Position numbers and translations under genes: made by a program. From assembly GCA_007123195.1 (NCBI GenBank), contig SKLO01000522.1, positions 1 through 13,540 of the forward strand: a stretch of DNA of 13,540 bases. The letters are read 5' to 3'. The notes beneath the pieces are model-generated. The model worked only from the letters and a program-made list of their open reading frames with translations. It was not told the origin of the DNA and did not search any database. Source of the stretch: Verrucomicrobiales bacterium. GTDB lineage: Bacteria > Verrucomicrobiota > Verrucomicrobiia > Verrucomicrobiales > SKLO01. The stretch's first letter is position 1; every line of letters begins with the position of its first letter. This document shows, piece by piece, positions 6,909 to 13,540 of the stretch.

Positions 6909-6912
6909 GCAC

Positions 6913-7179
6913 ATGAAAACGACGATTGATCTACCTGAGGATTTGGTTCGGGAAATGAAGTTCCGGGCCGTGCGGGAGGGTCGCAAGCTGCGCGAAGTGG
7001 CGGCGGAAGTGTTCAGGCGCGGCCTGGCGGCTCCCGAGACGACAATCCAACCGGGAGCACGAAGGCGGATTCAATTGCCGATCATTCCCGCTCCTGCGGG
7101 AGCAAGACCCTTCGAATTAAGCGGTGACAGGCTTCTTGAGCTGGAGAAAGAGGCCGATGTCACAGGACGCAACCGTTGA
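6913..7179 (+). CDS. vapB: VapB-type ribbon-helix-helix antitoxin
   Basis: This 88-residue protein is the likely antitoxin for the adjacent PIN toxin. Residues 1-40 (MKTTIDLPEDLVREMKFRAV and on to RRGLA) have the ribbon-helix-helix layout: a short beta strand with alternating residues, then two basic helices that would dimerise and bind the operator. The C-terminal part (about 52-85), with IQLPIIPAP and DRLLELEKEA, is the sort of segment that wraps the toxin active site. The frame is open upstream to 6637, but recognisable protein begins only at the ATG at 6913. The stop TGA overlaps the vapC ATG (TGATG), indicating translational coupling. The pair sits alone between two minus-strand operons, as expected for a mobile TA cassette. 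Confidence 0.85.
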   Translation: MKTTIDLPEDLVREMKFRAVREGRKLREVAAEVFRRGLAAPETTIQPGARRRIQLPIIPAPAGARPFELSGDRLLELEKEADVTGRNR

Positions 7180-7613
7180 TGAAACATCTCTGCGACAGCA
7201 ACGTGTTTCTGGCGCTGGCGGTGGGACAACACGCCCATCACCGGCAAGCGGCGGTGTGGTTTGGAAGCCTTGGTCCAGCCGACACCGCTGTTTTCTGCCG
7301 CGCCACACGAATCTCGTTTCTTCGTCTGCTGACTCAGAAGATCGCGACCGACTACATGCCCTTGAGCAACGCCGATGCGTGGGCGGTTTTCGACCAGTTG
7401 ATCTCGGACGATGCGCTTGGGATCGAGGCGGAGCCAAAGGGACTGGATTCGGTTTGGCGGCGACTTTCCGACCTGCCAAGCGCCTCGCCCAAACGTTGGA
7501 TGGACGCCTATCTGGCGGCATTTTCCATCGCCGGCGGCATGCGCCTCGTCACCTTGGACAAGGACTTCTCCAGTTTTACAGCCAGCGGCCTTGACCTGCT
7601 TCTGCTGTCATGA
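7179..7613 (+). CDS. vapC: VapC-type PIN-domain ribonuclease toxin
   Basis: This 144-residue PIN-domain protein is probably a magnesium-dependent endoribonuclease neutralised by the upstream VapB. The N-terminus MKHLCDSNVFLAL carries the first catalytic aspartate (Asp6). WMDAYLAAFS supplies Asp109 and TLDKDF supplies Asp127 and Asp129. The second acidic position, often Glu in a context like TEnGFvR, is here TRISFLR, with Arg44 in its place. Some relatives that I recall carry Gln there, so activity is not excluded. The ATG at 7179 overlaps the vapB stop; a TTG one codon earlier is less likely. The gene ends 127 bp before the convergent RND pump gene, with no terminator that I can recognise in between. 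Confidence 0.85.
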   Translation: MKHLCDSNVFLALAVGQHAHHRQAAVWFGSLGPADTAVFCRATRISFLRLLTQKIATDYMPLSNADAWAVFDQLISDDALGIEAEPKGLDSVWRRLSDLPSASPKRWMDAYLAAFSIAGGMRLVTLDKDFSSFTASGLDLLLLS

Positions 7614-7740
7614 AACTTCCTTAAGCCCCGTCTCCCAAACGATCTCCGGCTTGGAGCCCGCGGGAGCGGTGGCGTCCGCGCCGGCCTTGCCTGGTCAACA
7701 ATTTCCCTTCCAGATTTTTAAACCCCTTCCAAAGCCTTGC

Positions 7741-10700
7741 CTAACCATCAAGCTCCACCGCCCGATGATTCCGCCGCCCGTGCAGTGACAGCGACGACGC
7801 CAACCCCGGCAGCAGCACACAGGCCAGCGGAATGGACAACAGCAGCGCACCGGTGAGGGCAATCGCCAGCGGCTGCAGCAGGCCGAAGATCTCGGCCCCG
7901 CCCCACAGCAGGGGGCTCATGCCCAGCACCGTGCTGAACACCGTCAGCAGGATCGGCCGGAACCGATCGCGCGCCGCTTGCCGCAGGGCCTCTCCCAGTC
8001 GCGCCTGCCGGTCGGCACCCGGCTCATCAGTCCCGGCAGCACTGGTGCGGACGGCCTGCGACAGCACCAGGATCACGTTGTTGGCGACAATGCCGATGGC
8101 GATCAGCAGACCGGCCAGCACCATGGCATCGATCGCCCGCCCCATCAGCCCCAGCATCAGCATCGCGCCGAGGCCACACAACGGGATGGCGATCATGGCC
8201 GCCGCCGCCAGCGACAACGACCCATACTGCACCACCAGCAAGGTCAGGACGACGAGCAGGGCGAGGCCCATCGCCGCCACGAACGTGTCCCGCGTCTGCT
8301 CCAGGGCGTCGACCTCGCCTTCCAGCCACCAGCCCACGCCTTCCGGAAGGTCGGCCTCGGCCAGGGTCCGCTGCACCTCGCGCGCCACCCGCCCCGGACC
8401 CGGCCCCGATGGATCCAATTGCGCAGCCACCCTGATCACCCGTTGGTTCTCGCGCCGCTCGATGTGGGTGGGTTCCTCCACCAGCACCATGTCCATCACC
8501 TCTCCCAGGTGCACCGGTCCGCTGACACCGGGAAGGTGCAATTGATCCAGATGCTGCGGCCCGCCCGCGTGATTGCGGTCGTAGCGCACCCGCAGGGCCA
8601 GCGGTTCGCCGCTCGCCATGCGCTGGCGCAGCACGCGGCCCTCGAGCGCGTAGGCCACCGATCGACGCATCGCCGCCATTGTCACCCCCAGCGAAGTCAC
8701 TGCCTCCTCGCGCGGCTCCAGTCGCAGCCGTGGACTAACACCGCCACGCAGGCGCTCGATGTCGGTCAGTCCATCCACCCCCCGGAGCAGGTCGGCGACC
8801 TGGTTTTCCACCTCGCCCAGCGCCAGCAGATCGCCGTCCTCACGGGTCAACACCACGATCAGGTCGGCATCCGCCAGCCGCGTCTGCACCCCGCGGATCC
8901 GGGGCAGGTTGACCGCCAGGCTCAGGCCCGGATTGCCAATCGCCGCCACCACCTCGCGCGCGTCCCGAGCCCATTCGGCGGATGGCCGGTCGCCGCCGTC
9001 GGTGTCGACCCGGACCATGAAATTCGAGGTGCCGGGCCGGAACGAGGGCAGGCCCTCACGGAAATAACCACCGACGGTGGCAAACACCGCCTCACTGCCC
9101 TCGATCCCCGCCAAGGCCTGCTCGACCTGGCGCGTCAGGTCGTCCAGATCGCCCGCCGTGATGCCCGCCGGATGCGTCATCCGCAGGCTGACAAAGCCGT
9201 CGTCCACCACCGGCAGCACCTCGAACGGCAGGCTCCGTCCGCTCCACCATAGCCCCGCCGCCATCAGCACCGCCGCGGTCCAGACCACGGCCGGTCGCTG
9301 CGCCACCCGCCACCACAGCCGCGGCGGCCGCTCTGAAATCACCGGCCCGGGATCTGCGGCGGTCGCTTCATCACCCTCACCGCGCGCGAAGACCGGCAGC
9401 AACAGCATGGCGAACACGAACGAAAACACCGCGCTCACCACCACCGTCCAGATCAACGGCCGGAACAGCATCGCCACCATGCCCTCCACCAGCAGGAACG
9501 GCAGCACCGCCGCGATGGTCGTCAGCAGCGCCCCCAGCAACGGCCCGGCCACCTCGACCATTGCCCTGACGTGGGCGGTGCCCGGCTCGCCACGACACCG
9601 CTGCAGCCGGTCGAAATAAATGATCGCGTAGTCCAATCCCAACCCCACCGACAGCAGCAGTCCGGTCATGGTGAGGAGGTTCAAACTCATGCCCATGAGC
9701 TGCAGCGTCACCAGCGCCGCCGACAGGCTGACCGCCACCACCACGCCCACCAGCGCCATGTAACGCCGCTGGCGCAGGGCGAAGAACAACAGTGCCATTG
9801 CCAGCAACGCACCGCCGGCCGCGGCCACCAGCACGCTCTTGACCGCACCCGAGGTCACCACCGAGTCGTCGAACAACAGCGTCGCCCGCACCCCCTCCAG
9901 GCGCCGGCCTTGCTCCAGTTCCGCCACAATCTCCCGAACCTCGGCCGCCAGCCGCAACGAATGTGCCCGCGACGACCGATGCACCGTCAGCAGCACCGCC
10001 TCGCCACCGTCCAGCCGCGTCCGCAACCGCTCCTCCGATGGCGCCTTGTAAATCGCGGCCAGATCCCCCAGCGTCAACGACGCCGCCCCGGGCACGATGG
10101 TGTCCAACGGCACCGCAAGCAGTCGCTCCTCCGACCAGTCGGTGTGCCCGAGAACCCCGATTCCCTCAAACCAACTGCTCCGCAGCGCGCTGCCCAGCGG
10201 CGGCTCGGTGGCCTCCAGCAGCGCCTGCTCGATCGACACCAAATCCACCCCCAGCGCCCGTTGGCGGCGCGGGTCCACGTCCACCACCAATTCGGGAATC
10301 TCCTCACGACCGAGATACACCGCCTCCACCCCCGGCACCGCGCGCAGCCTCGGCAGCAGGTGGGATCGCAGCCGCTGGCGGATCTCCCCGGCCGGCAACA
10401 CATCGGACCCGAACGCAAACTGCAGCGCCGGTTCCTGCATCGTGGACACGGCAAAAATGCGCGGCTCAGGAAACTCCGGCGGGATCTGTGAGCGCGCCCG
10501 TTGCGCCGCCTGGGTGACATCGCGCAAGGCCCGGTCGAGATCGTGACCGGGGGCGAAAAACAACTCCACGTAAGCCCGCCCGTCGCCCGAACGACTCTCC
10601 ATCCGCACCAACCCCGGCAACCCCATCATCACCGCTTCCAGCGGCTGGTTCAGGCTCTCCTCGATCACGGCCGACGTCTGCCCCGGCAGATCACCGATGA

Positions 10701-10890
10701 TGCGCACCTGCGGATAACGCACCTCCGGCAGCAGCTGCATCGGCATTCTCACCAGTGCCAGCCCCGCCAGCACCACGATCACCACCGCCACCGCCGCCAC
10801 CCGCAGCCGCCGCGCGGCCAACGCGGTCAGCAGCCGCCCCAGCCAGCCCGCCTCCCCGGCGCCCGCTCGATCGCCCGGGCCCGCGCTCAT
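7741..10890 (-). CDS. RND-family efflux pump, inner-membrane subunit (HAE-like)
   Basis: This 1049-residue AcrB-like pump moves substrates from the periplasm or inner leaflet outwards in exchange for protons. It has the usual twofold layout: TM1 (about 28-48), a large periplasmic loop (about 50-345), a membrane bundle (about 350-500), TM7 (about 535-550), a second periplasmic loop (about 555-865) and a last bundle (about 870-1032). Family motifs include VRMPMQLLPEVRYPQV near the N-terminus and RFRPILLTVFSTVLGMSPL near 976-994. In TM4 the usual Asp-Asp pair reads Asp420-Tyr421 (GLGLDYAIIYF). In TM10 the Lys of AcrB is Asn937 (GIVANNVILV). The substrate cannot be read from the sequence. Its ATG overlaps the adaptor stop (ATGA) and has a GGAGG seven bases upstream. 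Confidence 0.93.
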   Translation of the reverse strand: MSAGPGDRAGAGEAGWLGRLLTALAARRLRVAAVAVVIVVLAGLALVRMPMQLLPEVRYPQVRIIGDLPGQTSAVIEESLNQPLEAVMMGLPGLVRMESRSGDGRAYVELFFAPGHDLDRALRDVTQAAQRARSQIPPEFPEPRIFAVSTMQEPALQFAFGSDVLPAGEIRQRLRSHLLPRLRAVPGVEAVYLGREEIPELVVDVDPRRQRALGVDLVSIEQALLEATEPPLGSALRSSWFEGIGVLGHTDWSEERLLAVPLDTIVPGAASLTLGDLAAIYKAPSEERLRTRLDGGEAVLLTVHRSSRAHSLRLAAEVREIVAELEQGRRLEGVRATLLFDDSVVTSGAVKSVLVAAAGGALLAMALLFFALRQRRYMALVGVVVAVSLSAALVTLQLMGMSLNLLTMTGLLLSVGLGLDYAIIYFDRLQRCRGEPGTAHVRAMVEVAGPLLGALLTTIAAVLPFLLVEGMVAMLFRPLIWTVVVSAVFSFVFAMLLLPVFARGEGDEATAADPGPVISERPPRLWWRVAQRPAVVWTAAVLMAAGLWWSGRSLPFEVLPVVDDGFVSLRMTHPAGITAGDLDDLTRQVEQALAGIEGSEAVFATVGGYFREGLPSFRPGTSNFMVRVDTDGGDRPSAEWARDAREVVAAIGNPGLSLAVNLPRIRGVQTRLADADLIVVLTREDGDLLALGEVENQVADLLRGVDGLTDIERLRGGVSPRLRLEPREEAVTSLGVTMAAMRRSVAYALEGRVLRQRMASGEPLALRVRYDRNHAGGPQHLDQLHLPGVSGPVHLGEVMDMVLVEEPTHIERRENQRVIRVAAQLDPSGPGPGRVAREVQRTLAEADLPEGVGWWLEGEVDALEQTRDTFVAAMGLALLVVLTLLVVQYGSLSLAAAAMIAIPLCGLGAMLMLGLMGRAIDAMVLAGLLIAIGIVANNVILVLSQAVRTSAAGTDEPGADRQARLGEALRQAARDRFRPILLTVFSTVLGMSPLLWGGAEIFGLLQPLAIALTGALLLSIPLACVLLPGLASSLSLHGRRNHRAVELDG

Positions 10891-11957
10891 GCCTCGTCCT
10901 CCGGCTGTTCCGATTCCTCCCGTGCCCGCACCCGGGTGCCCTCCGCCAGCGAGCGCGGGCGGTGGATCACCACCATCTCACCCGCCGTCAAGCCTTCCAC
11001 CACCTCCACGCCGGCGGCATCGACCTGGCCCAGTTGCACCATTCGCCGCTCGATCTCGCCGTTGTCGGTCACCACCGCCAGCCATTGGTCGTCGCCGTCA
11101 CTGGCCACCGCCGTCCACGGCACCAGCAGCGACTTGGTGCGCCGCTCCCGCACCACTTCAACCTCACGCGGCCCTGCCACCTCGGCCAACGTCGTCAGCT
11201 CGACCGTCACAAACCCGTTCTCACCCGCCTGCACCAGCAGGCCGTCGACCGCCAATTCCCCCAGGTCTCCGGCCACCAGCCGCACCTCGGCACCGTCGCC
11301 CAGATCCTCCGCCTCGCGTGCCGGCAGCACCAGCCGAACGCCGATCGATCCCAGATCCTCCAACACCGCCAGCTCCTGGCCCTGGGTCACCTCCGAGAAC
11401 GGCCGCACCAGCCACTCGACCAACCGCCCGACCACCGGCGCGCGCACCTCCCGCCCCTCGAGCTGGCCGGCAAGTTGATCCGACTGCTCGCGCGCCTCCA
11501 GCCATTGCAACCGCGCCGCGTTGACCTCCGCCGCCCCGGCCGCATTCAACTCACCCAGCCGCCGCCACTCGTTCCACTCCTCCTCCGCCAACGCCAACCG
11601 CTCCGCCTGCACCGCCTCGCGCGCCTCTAGTTCCGGCGCCTCCAACCTAACGACCCGGGCGCCGACCCCGACCCGGCCTCCGGCCTCGACCAGCAACTCG
11701 GCCACCCTTCCAGTCAGGGGCGCCTGCACCGTCACCGATCGCAACGGCGCCAGGGTGCCGTTCCACGAGCGCCGCTGGACAAACTCGTGGCCGGCCACCC
11801 GGTGCACCCGCACCTCGGGCAATTCAGCGGGACGCCCATCCCCCGCCCCGCCGTCACCGCCGCCGCATCCTGTCAAAGCCGCCAACACCAGCAGCGAACC
11901 GGGCACGACCCGACCCCAGCCAGCCTTCCACCATTGAATTCCCTCCGTTTTCATCAT
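10887..11957 (-). CDS. RND efflux periplasmic adaptor lipoprotein (membrane fusion protein)
   Basis: This adaptor links the RND pump to the outer-membrane channel. From the ATG at 11957 it is 356 residues. Residues 22-31 (LLVLAALTGC) form a lipobox with Cys31 as the lipidated residue, followed by a Gly/Asp-rich linker. Domains in order: first half of the lipoyl/barrel-sandwich fold (about 74-106), a helical hairpin of about 60 residues rich in E, A, R and L (107-168), the second lipoyl half (about 169-201), a beta-barrel and a membrane-proximal domain to the end. The frame is open to 11981, but the chosen start overlaps the upstream stop as TGATG and follows a GGAGG-containing stretch. The stop overlaps the pump start (ATGA). 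The C-terminal tail is acidic. Confidence 0.9.
   Translation of the reverse strand: MMKTEGIQWWKAGWGRVVPGSLLVLAALTGCGGGDGGAGDGRPAELPEVRVHRVAGHEFVQRRSWNGTLAPLRSVTVQAPLTGRVAELLVEAGGRVGVGARVVRLEAPELEAREAVQAERLALAEEEWNEWRRLGELNAAGAAEVNAARLQWLEAREQSDQLAGQLEGREVRAPVVGRLVEWLVRPFSEVTQGQELAVLEDLGSIGVRLVLPAREAEDLGDGAEVRLVAGDLGELAVDGLLVQAGENGFVTVELTTLAEVAGPREVEVVRERRTKSLLVPWTAVASDGDDQWLAVVTDNGEIERRMVQLGQVDAAGVEVVEGLTAGEMVVIHRPRSLAEGTRVRAREESEQPEDEA
10898..10902 (-). promoter_or_regulatory. Shine-Dalgarno GGAGG of the RND pump gene
   Basis: GGAGG on the minus strand lies seven bases before the pump ATG at 10890 and inside the adaptor coding sequence. Spacing and sequence are ideal, which fixes this start and supports translational coupling through the ATGA overlap. 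Confidence 0.75.
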
Positions 11958-13306
11958 CACCGCGCCCCCCTCCCAAGCCACGCGGGCAGTTCGTCCAAAC
12001 GACCGCTCACCGCCGCGTATTCAATCAACACCCTAGCCAGTTCCAGCTCCATCTCCAGCCGACGTTGCCTGACCTCGTGCCGACGGTCGGTCGCCCGCAG
12101 CAGTTCCATCCATCCGCCCACCCCGCGGCGCCAGCGCAGCTCCGCTACTTCACGAAACTCCTCCGCCGCCTGCTCCTCGGCATCGATCAATTCCCTCGCC
12201 GCCCGTTGTTCAGCCCACCAGGCGCCCAGCGCGTCGCGCGTGCGTTGCAATTCCCGCCGCCGCCCCTCGGCCTCCTCCCGCAACGCCAGCGCCCGCAGTT
12301 GCTCCGCCTCGGCCCGGCGCCGCCTCTCCCCGCTCAGGTCCGGCTGCCAACTGGCCCGCAGCCCAAGGTAGTATTCCGGCTCGATCGCCCGGTCGAACGC
12401 CTGCGAGGCATACGGTCCGGCGCTGCCCACAATGTCCAGCCGCAAGCCCTGGCCTCGGCGCTCGACCTCCGCCCGCGCCTCGCTGGTCCGCGCCTGCTGC
12501 TCCAGCCACCCCACCTCCGCCGGCGGCGCGTCAGCCTCACTCACCGGACCAACTGCCGTCGCCGGCATCGCCCGTTCCGCCCGAAGATCCAGCGCCACCG
12601 GCCCCACCGCCGCCCCGGCCGCCGAGGACAACTCCACCGTCCAGCGCACCCACTGCTGCCGCGCCTCTGCCAGATCGCGGCGGCCCTGCGCCACCGCATC
12701 CGCCAGGGCTCGAAACTCCGTTTCCGTATCGATCCCGGCCGCCCGCCGATGCCCGGCCGCCTCCAGCAAGCCCTCGGTATCCGCCTGTCGTTGCCATTGC
12801 AACTCGTGGCGACGGCGCCAGTGATCCCCCTGCACAAACACCTCCGCCAATTGCGCCCGGCGCTCGTCGGCCAGCATGCGACCGCGCCATTCCGCCTCGC
12901 GCCGCTGCTGCCGCACCACCTCGGCGCGTGGCTCGCGACTGCCGTCCCTGAGGTTCCAGCTCAACTCCGCCACCGCGTCGCCCCGCACCCCGACGCCCAC
13001 GCCCCGTTCTTCCCCCGGCCGGGCGCGTTGTCCCCCATCCCCGCCTGCCGAAAGAGTCAACTGCGGAAGGCGTTCCAATTCCAACGCCCGCTCCAACATC
13101 TCGCCCGCCGCCTGCCCCGCCGCCGCGGACGCTTCCGCCGACCGCACCTCCGCCGCCGCCGCCCAGACCTCGCCCAATGTCACCGGTGCCAGCTGCCCAT
13201 CTGGATCGCCGGCAGCCGTCGTGGCCACCGCAGTAGCCGCCAGCAGGGCGCTCCAGCCAAGGAAGATCCGTCCGACCGACCAGGTTCGCCGTTGCGACCG
13301 CAGCAT
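11957..13306 (-). CDS. TolC-like outer-membrane efflux channel protein
   Basis: This is the outer-membrane exit duct of the tripartite pump. From the ATG at 13306 it has 449 residues: a basic N-terminus (MLRSQRRTW), a hydrophobic stretch (IFLGWSALLAATAVATTAA) and a likely cleavage near AAGD give a signal peptide. The mature part has the OEP layout: two similar halves of long charged helices rich in A, E, R and Q, interrupted by short beta segments such as QLTLSAGG, AELSWNL, LDIVGSAG and YYLGLRASW that would form the barrel strands. The frame is open to an ATG at 13423, which would place 39 extra residues before the signal peptide. Codon use there still looks coding, so that start cannot be excluded; neither has a Shine-Dalgarno. 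It is the first gene of the efflux operon. I see no lipobox. Confidence 0.85.
   Translation of the reverse strand: MLRSQRRTWSVGRIFLGWSALLAATAVATTAAGDPDGQLAPVTLGEVWAAAAEVRSAEASAAAGQAAGEMLERALELERLPQLTLSAGGDGGQRARPGEERGVGVGVRGDAVAELSWNLRDGSREPRAEVVRQQRREAEWRGRMLADERRAQLAEVFVQGDHWRRRHELQWQRQADTEGLLEAAGHRRAAGIDTETEFRALADAVAQGRRDLAEARQQWVRWTVELSSAAGAAVGPVALDLRAERAMPATAVGPVSEADAPPAEVGWLEQQARTSEARAEVERRGQGLRLDIVGSAGPYASQAFDRAIEPEYYLGLRASWQPDLSGERRRRAEAEQLRALALREEAEGRRRELQRTRDALGAWWAEQRAARELIDAEEQAAEEFREVAELRWRRGVGGWMELLRATDRRHEVRQRRLEMELELARVLIEYAAVSGRLDELPAWLGRGAR
11969..11973 (-). promoter_or_regulatory. Shine-Dalgarno-like GGAGG of the adaptor gene
   Basis: GGAGG followed by more G lies 11 bases before the ATG at 11957, inside the 3' end of the channel gene. 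It supports 11957 over 11981, since it would lie inside the coding region if 11981 were used. Confidence 0.5.
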
Positions 13307-13430
13307 TCGGGCGGCGGCCGGTGCCACGGGGATTCCAGTGGCGGCCAAGGGAGAGCCGCCGGGGCCAAAGCGCCCGGCCAGGCTGCTGGAGGCGGAGTGT
13401 TGCCGGTCCATGCCGACATGCATACCACCG

Positions 13431-13446
13431 GTTCACTTGTCTGAAC
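13431..13446. promoter_or_regulatory. Inverted repeat GTTCA-N6-TGAAC upstream of the efflux operon
   Basis: Perfect five-base arms at 13431-13435 and 13442-13446 lie just upstream of the longest possible reading frame of the channel gene and about 125 bp before its preferred start. Efflux operons are commonly controlled by local TetR- or MarR-type repressors at such palindromes. No regulator gene is visible in the window, so the role is conjecture. The remaining sequence to 13540 shows no gene that I can support. Confidence 0.3.
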
Positions 13447-13540
13447 AGAAGTACTTTCGCGACTCCGGCAGCCATCCATTGGCGCGCAGGCAGGATGCCT
13501 ACGCCACTCTGGTCACGCCGTCCCCCGGTTCAAGACCTGC

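Noticed and set aside
6637..6912. In-frame 92-codon upstream extension of vapB starting with TTG
   Set aside because: The translated extension shows no recognisable domain, and ribbon-helix-helix antitoxins start directly at the MKTTIDLP-like strand. The upstream region looks like promoter and hairpins instead.
7741..10890. Heavy-metal (CusA-type) identity for the RND pump
   Set aside because: The TM10 segment has Asn-Asn rather than the Glu typical of CusA, and I see no methionine or histidine-rich metal path in the protein or the adaptor. HAE-like is the safer call.
13500..13540. tRNA T-arm-like GGTTCAAGACC near the right edge
   Set aside because: The bases that should form the five-pair T stem are not complementary, and no acceptor, D or anticodon arm can be built around it.
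1..13540. CRISPR array, integrase, prophage or insertion-sequence transposase
   Set aside because: No regularly spaced long direct repeats and no recombinase, phage or transposase protein motifs were seen on either strand.

Overview
The window comes from a GC-rich Gram-negative bacterium. A complete RND efflux operon includes an outer-membrane channel, and the phosphate-binding protein has a periplasmic signal peptide. The Pst proteins match the long-permease type that I recall from Pseudomonas-like gammaproteobacteria and some other Gram-negatives. The VapBC pair and the near-absence of Shine-Dalgarno sequences before the pst genes would also fit a Verrucomicrobiota-like genome. The phylum cannot be settled from this sequence alone.

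Layout: (1) 1-208 has no convincing gene but holds a 12-bp perfect inverted repeat (81-92 / 187-198) around a 15-bp palindrome, a MITE-like structure next to the pstB stop. (2) 209-6473, minus strand, is a phosphate uptake operon transcribed right to left: pstS, a 325-bp spacer with an intrinsic terminator, pstC, pstA, pstB. No phoU follows pstB inside the window. (3) 6474-6912 is an intergenic region that holds a Pho-box-like direct repeat facing pstS, a near-consensus plus-strand sigma70 promoter (TTGACC-N16-TATAAT) and a run of inverted repeats. (4) 6913-7613, plus strand, is a vapB-vapC type II toxin-antitoxin pair coupled by TGATG. (5) 7741-13306 (possibly 13423), minus strand, is a tripartite efflux operon in the order outer-membrane factor, lipoprotein adaptor, RND pump, with TGATG and ATGA junctions.

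How the genes work together: PstS captures periplasmic phosphate and delivers it to the PstC/PstA channel, which PstB powers with ATP. The terminator after pstS probably sets a high PstS to PstCAB ratio. Both permeases carry large domains inserted after the first membrane helix, on the periplasmic side: about 400 residues in PstC with seven regularly spaced beta-propeller-like blade signatures, and about 260 residues in PstA with a charged coiled coil. These inserts are the most interesting system in the window. They could form a periplasmic superstructure on the transporter that senses, docks or tethers something. The efflux genes encode a pump whose canonical proton-relay residues are partly replaced.
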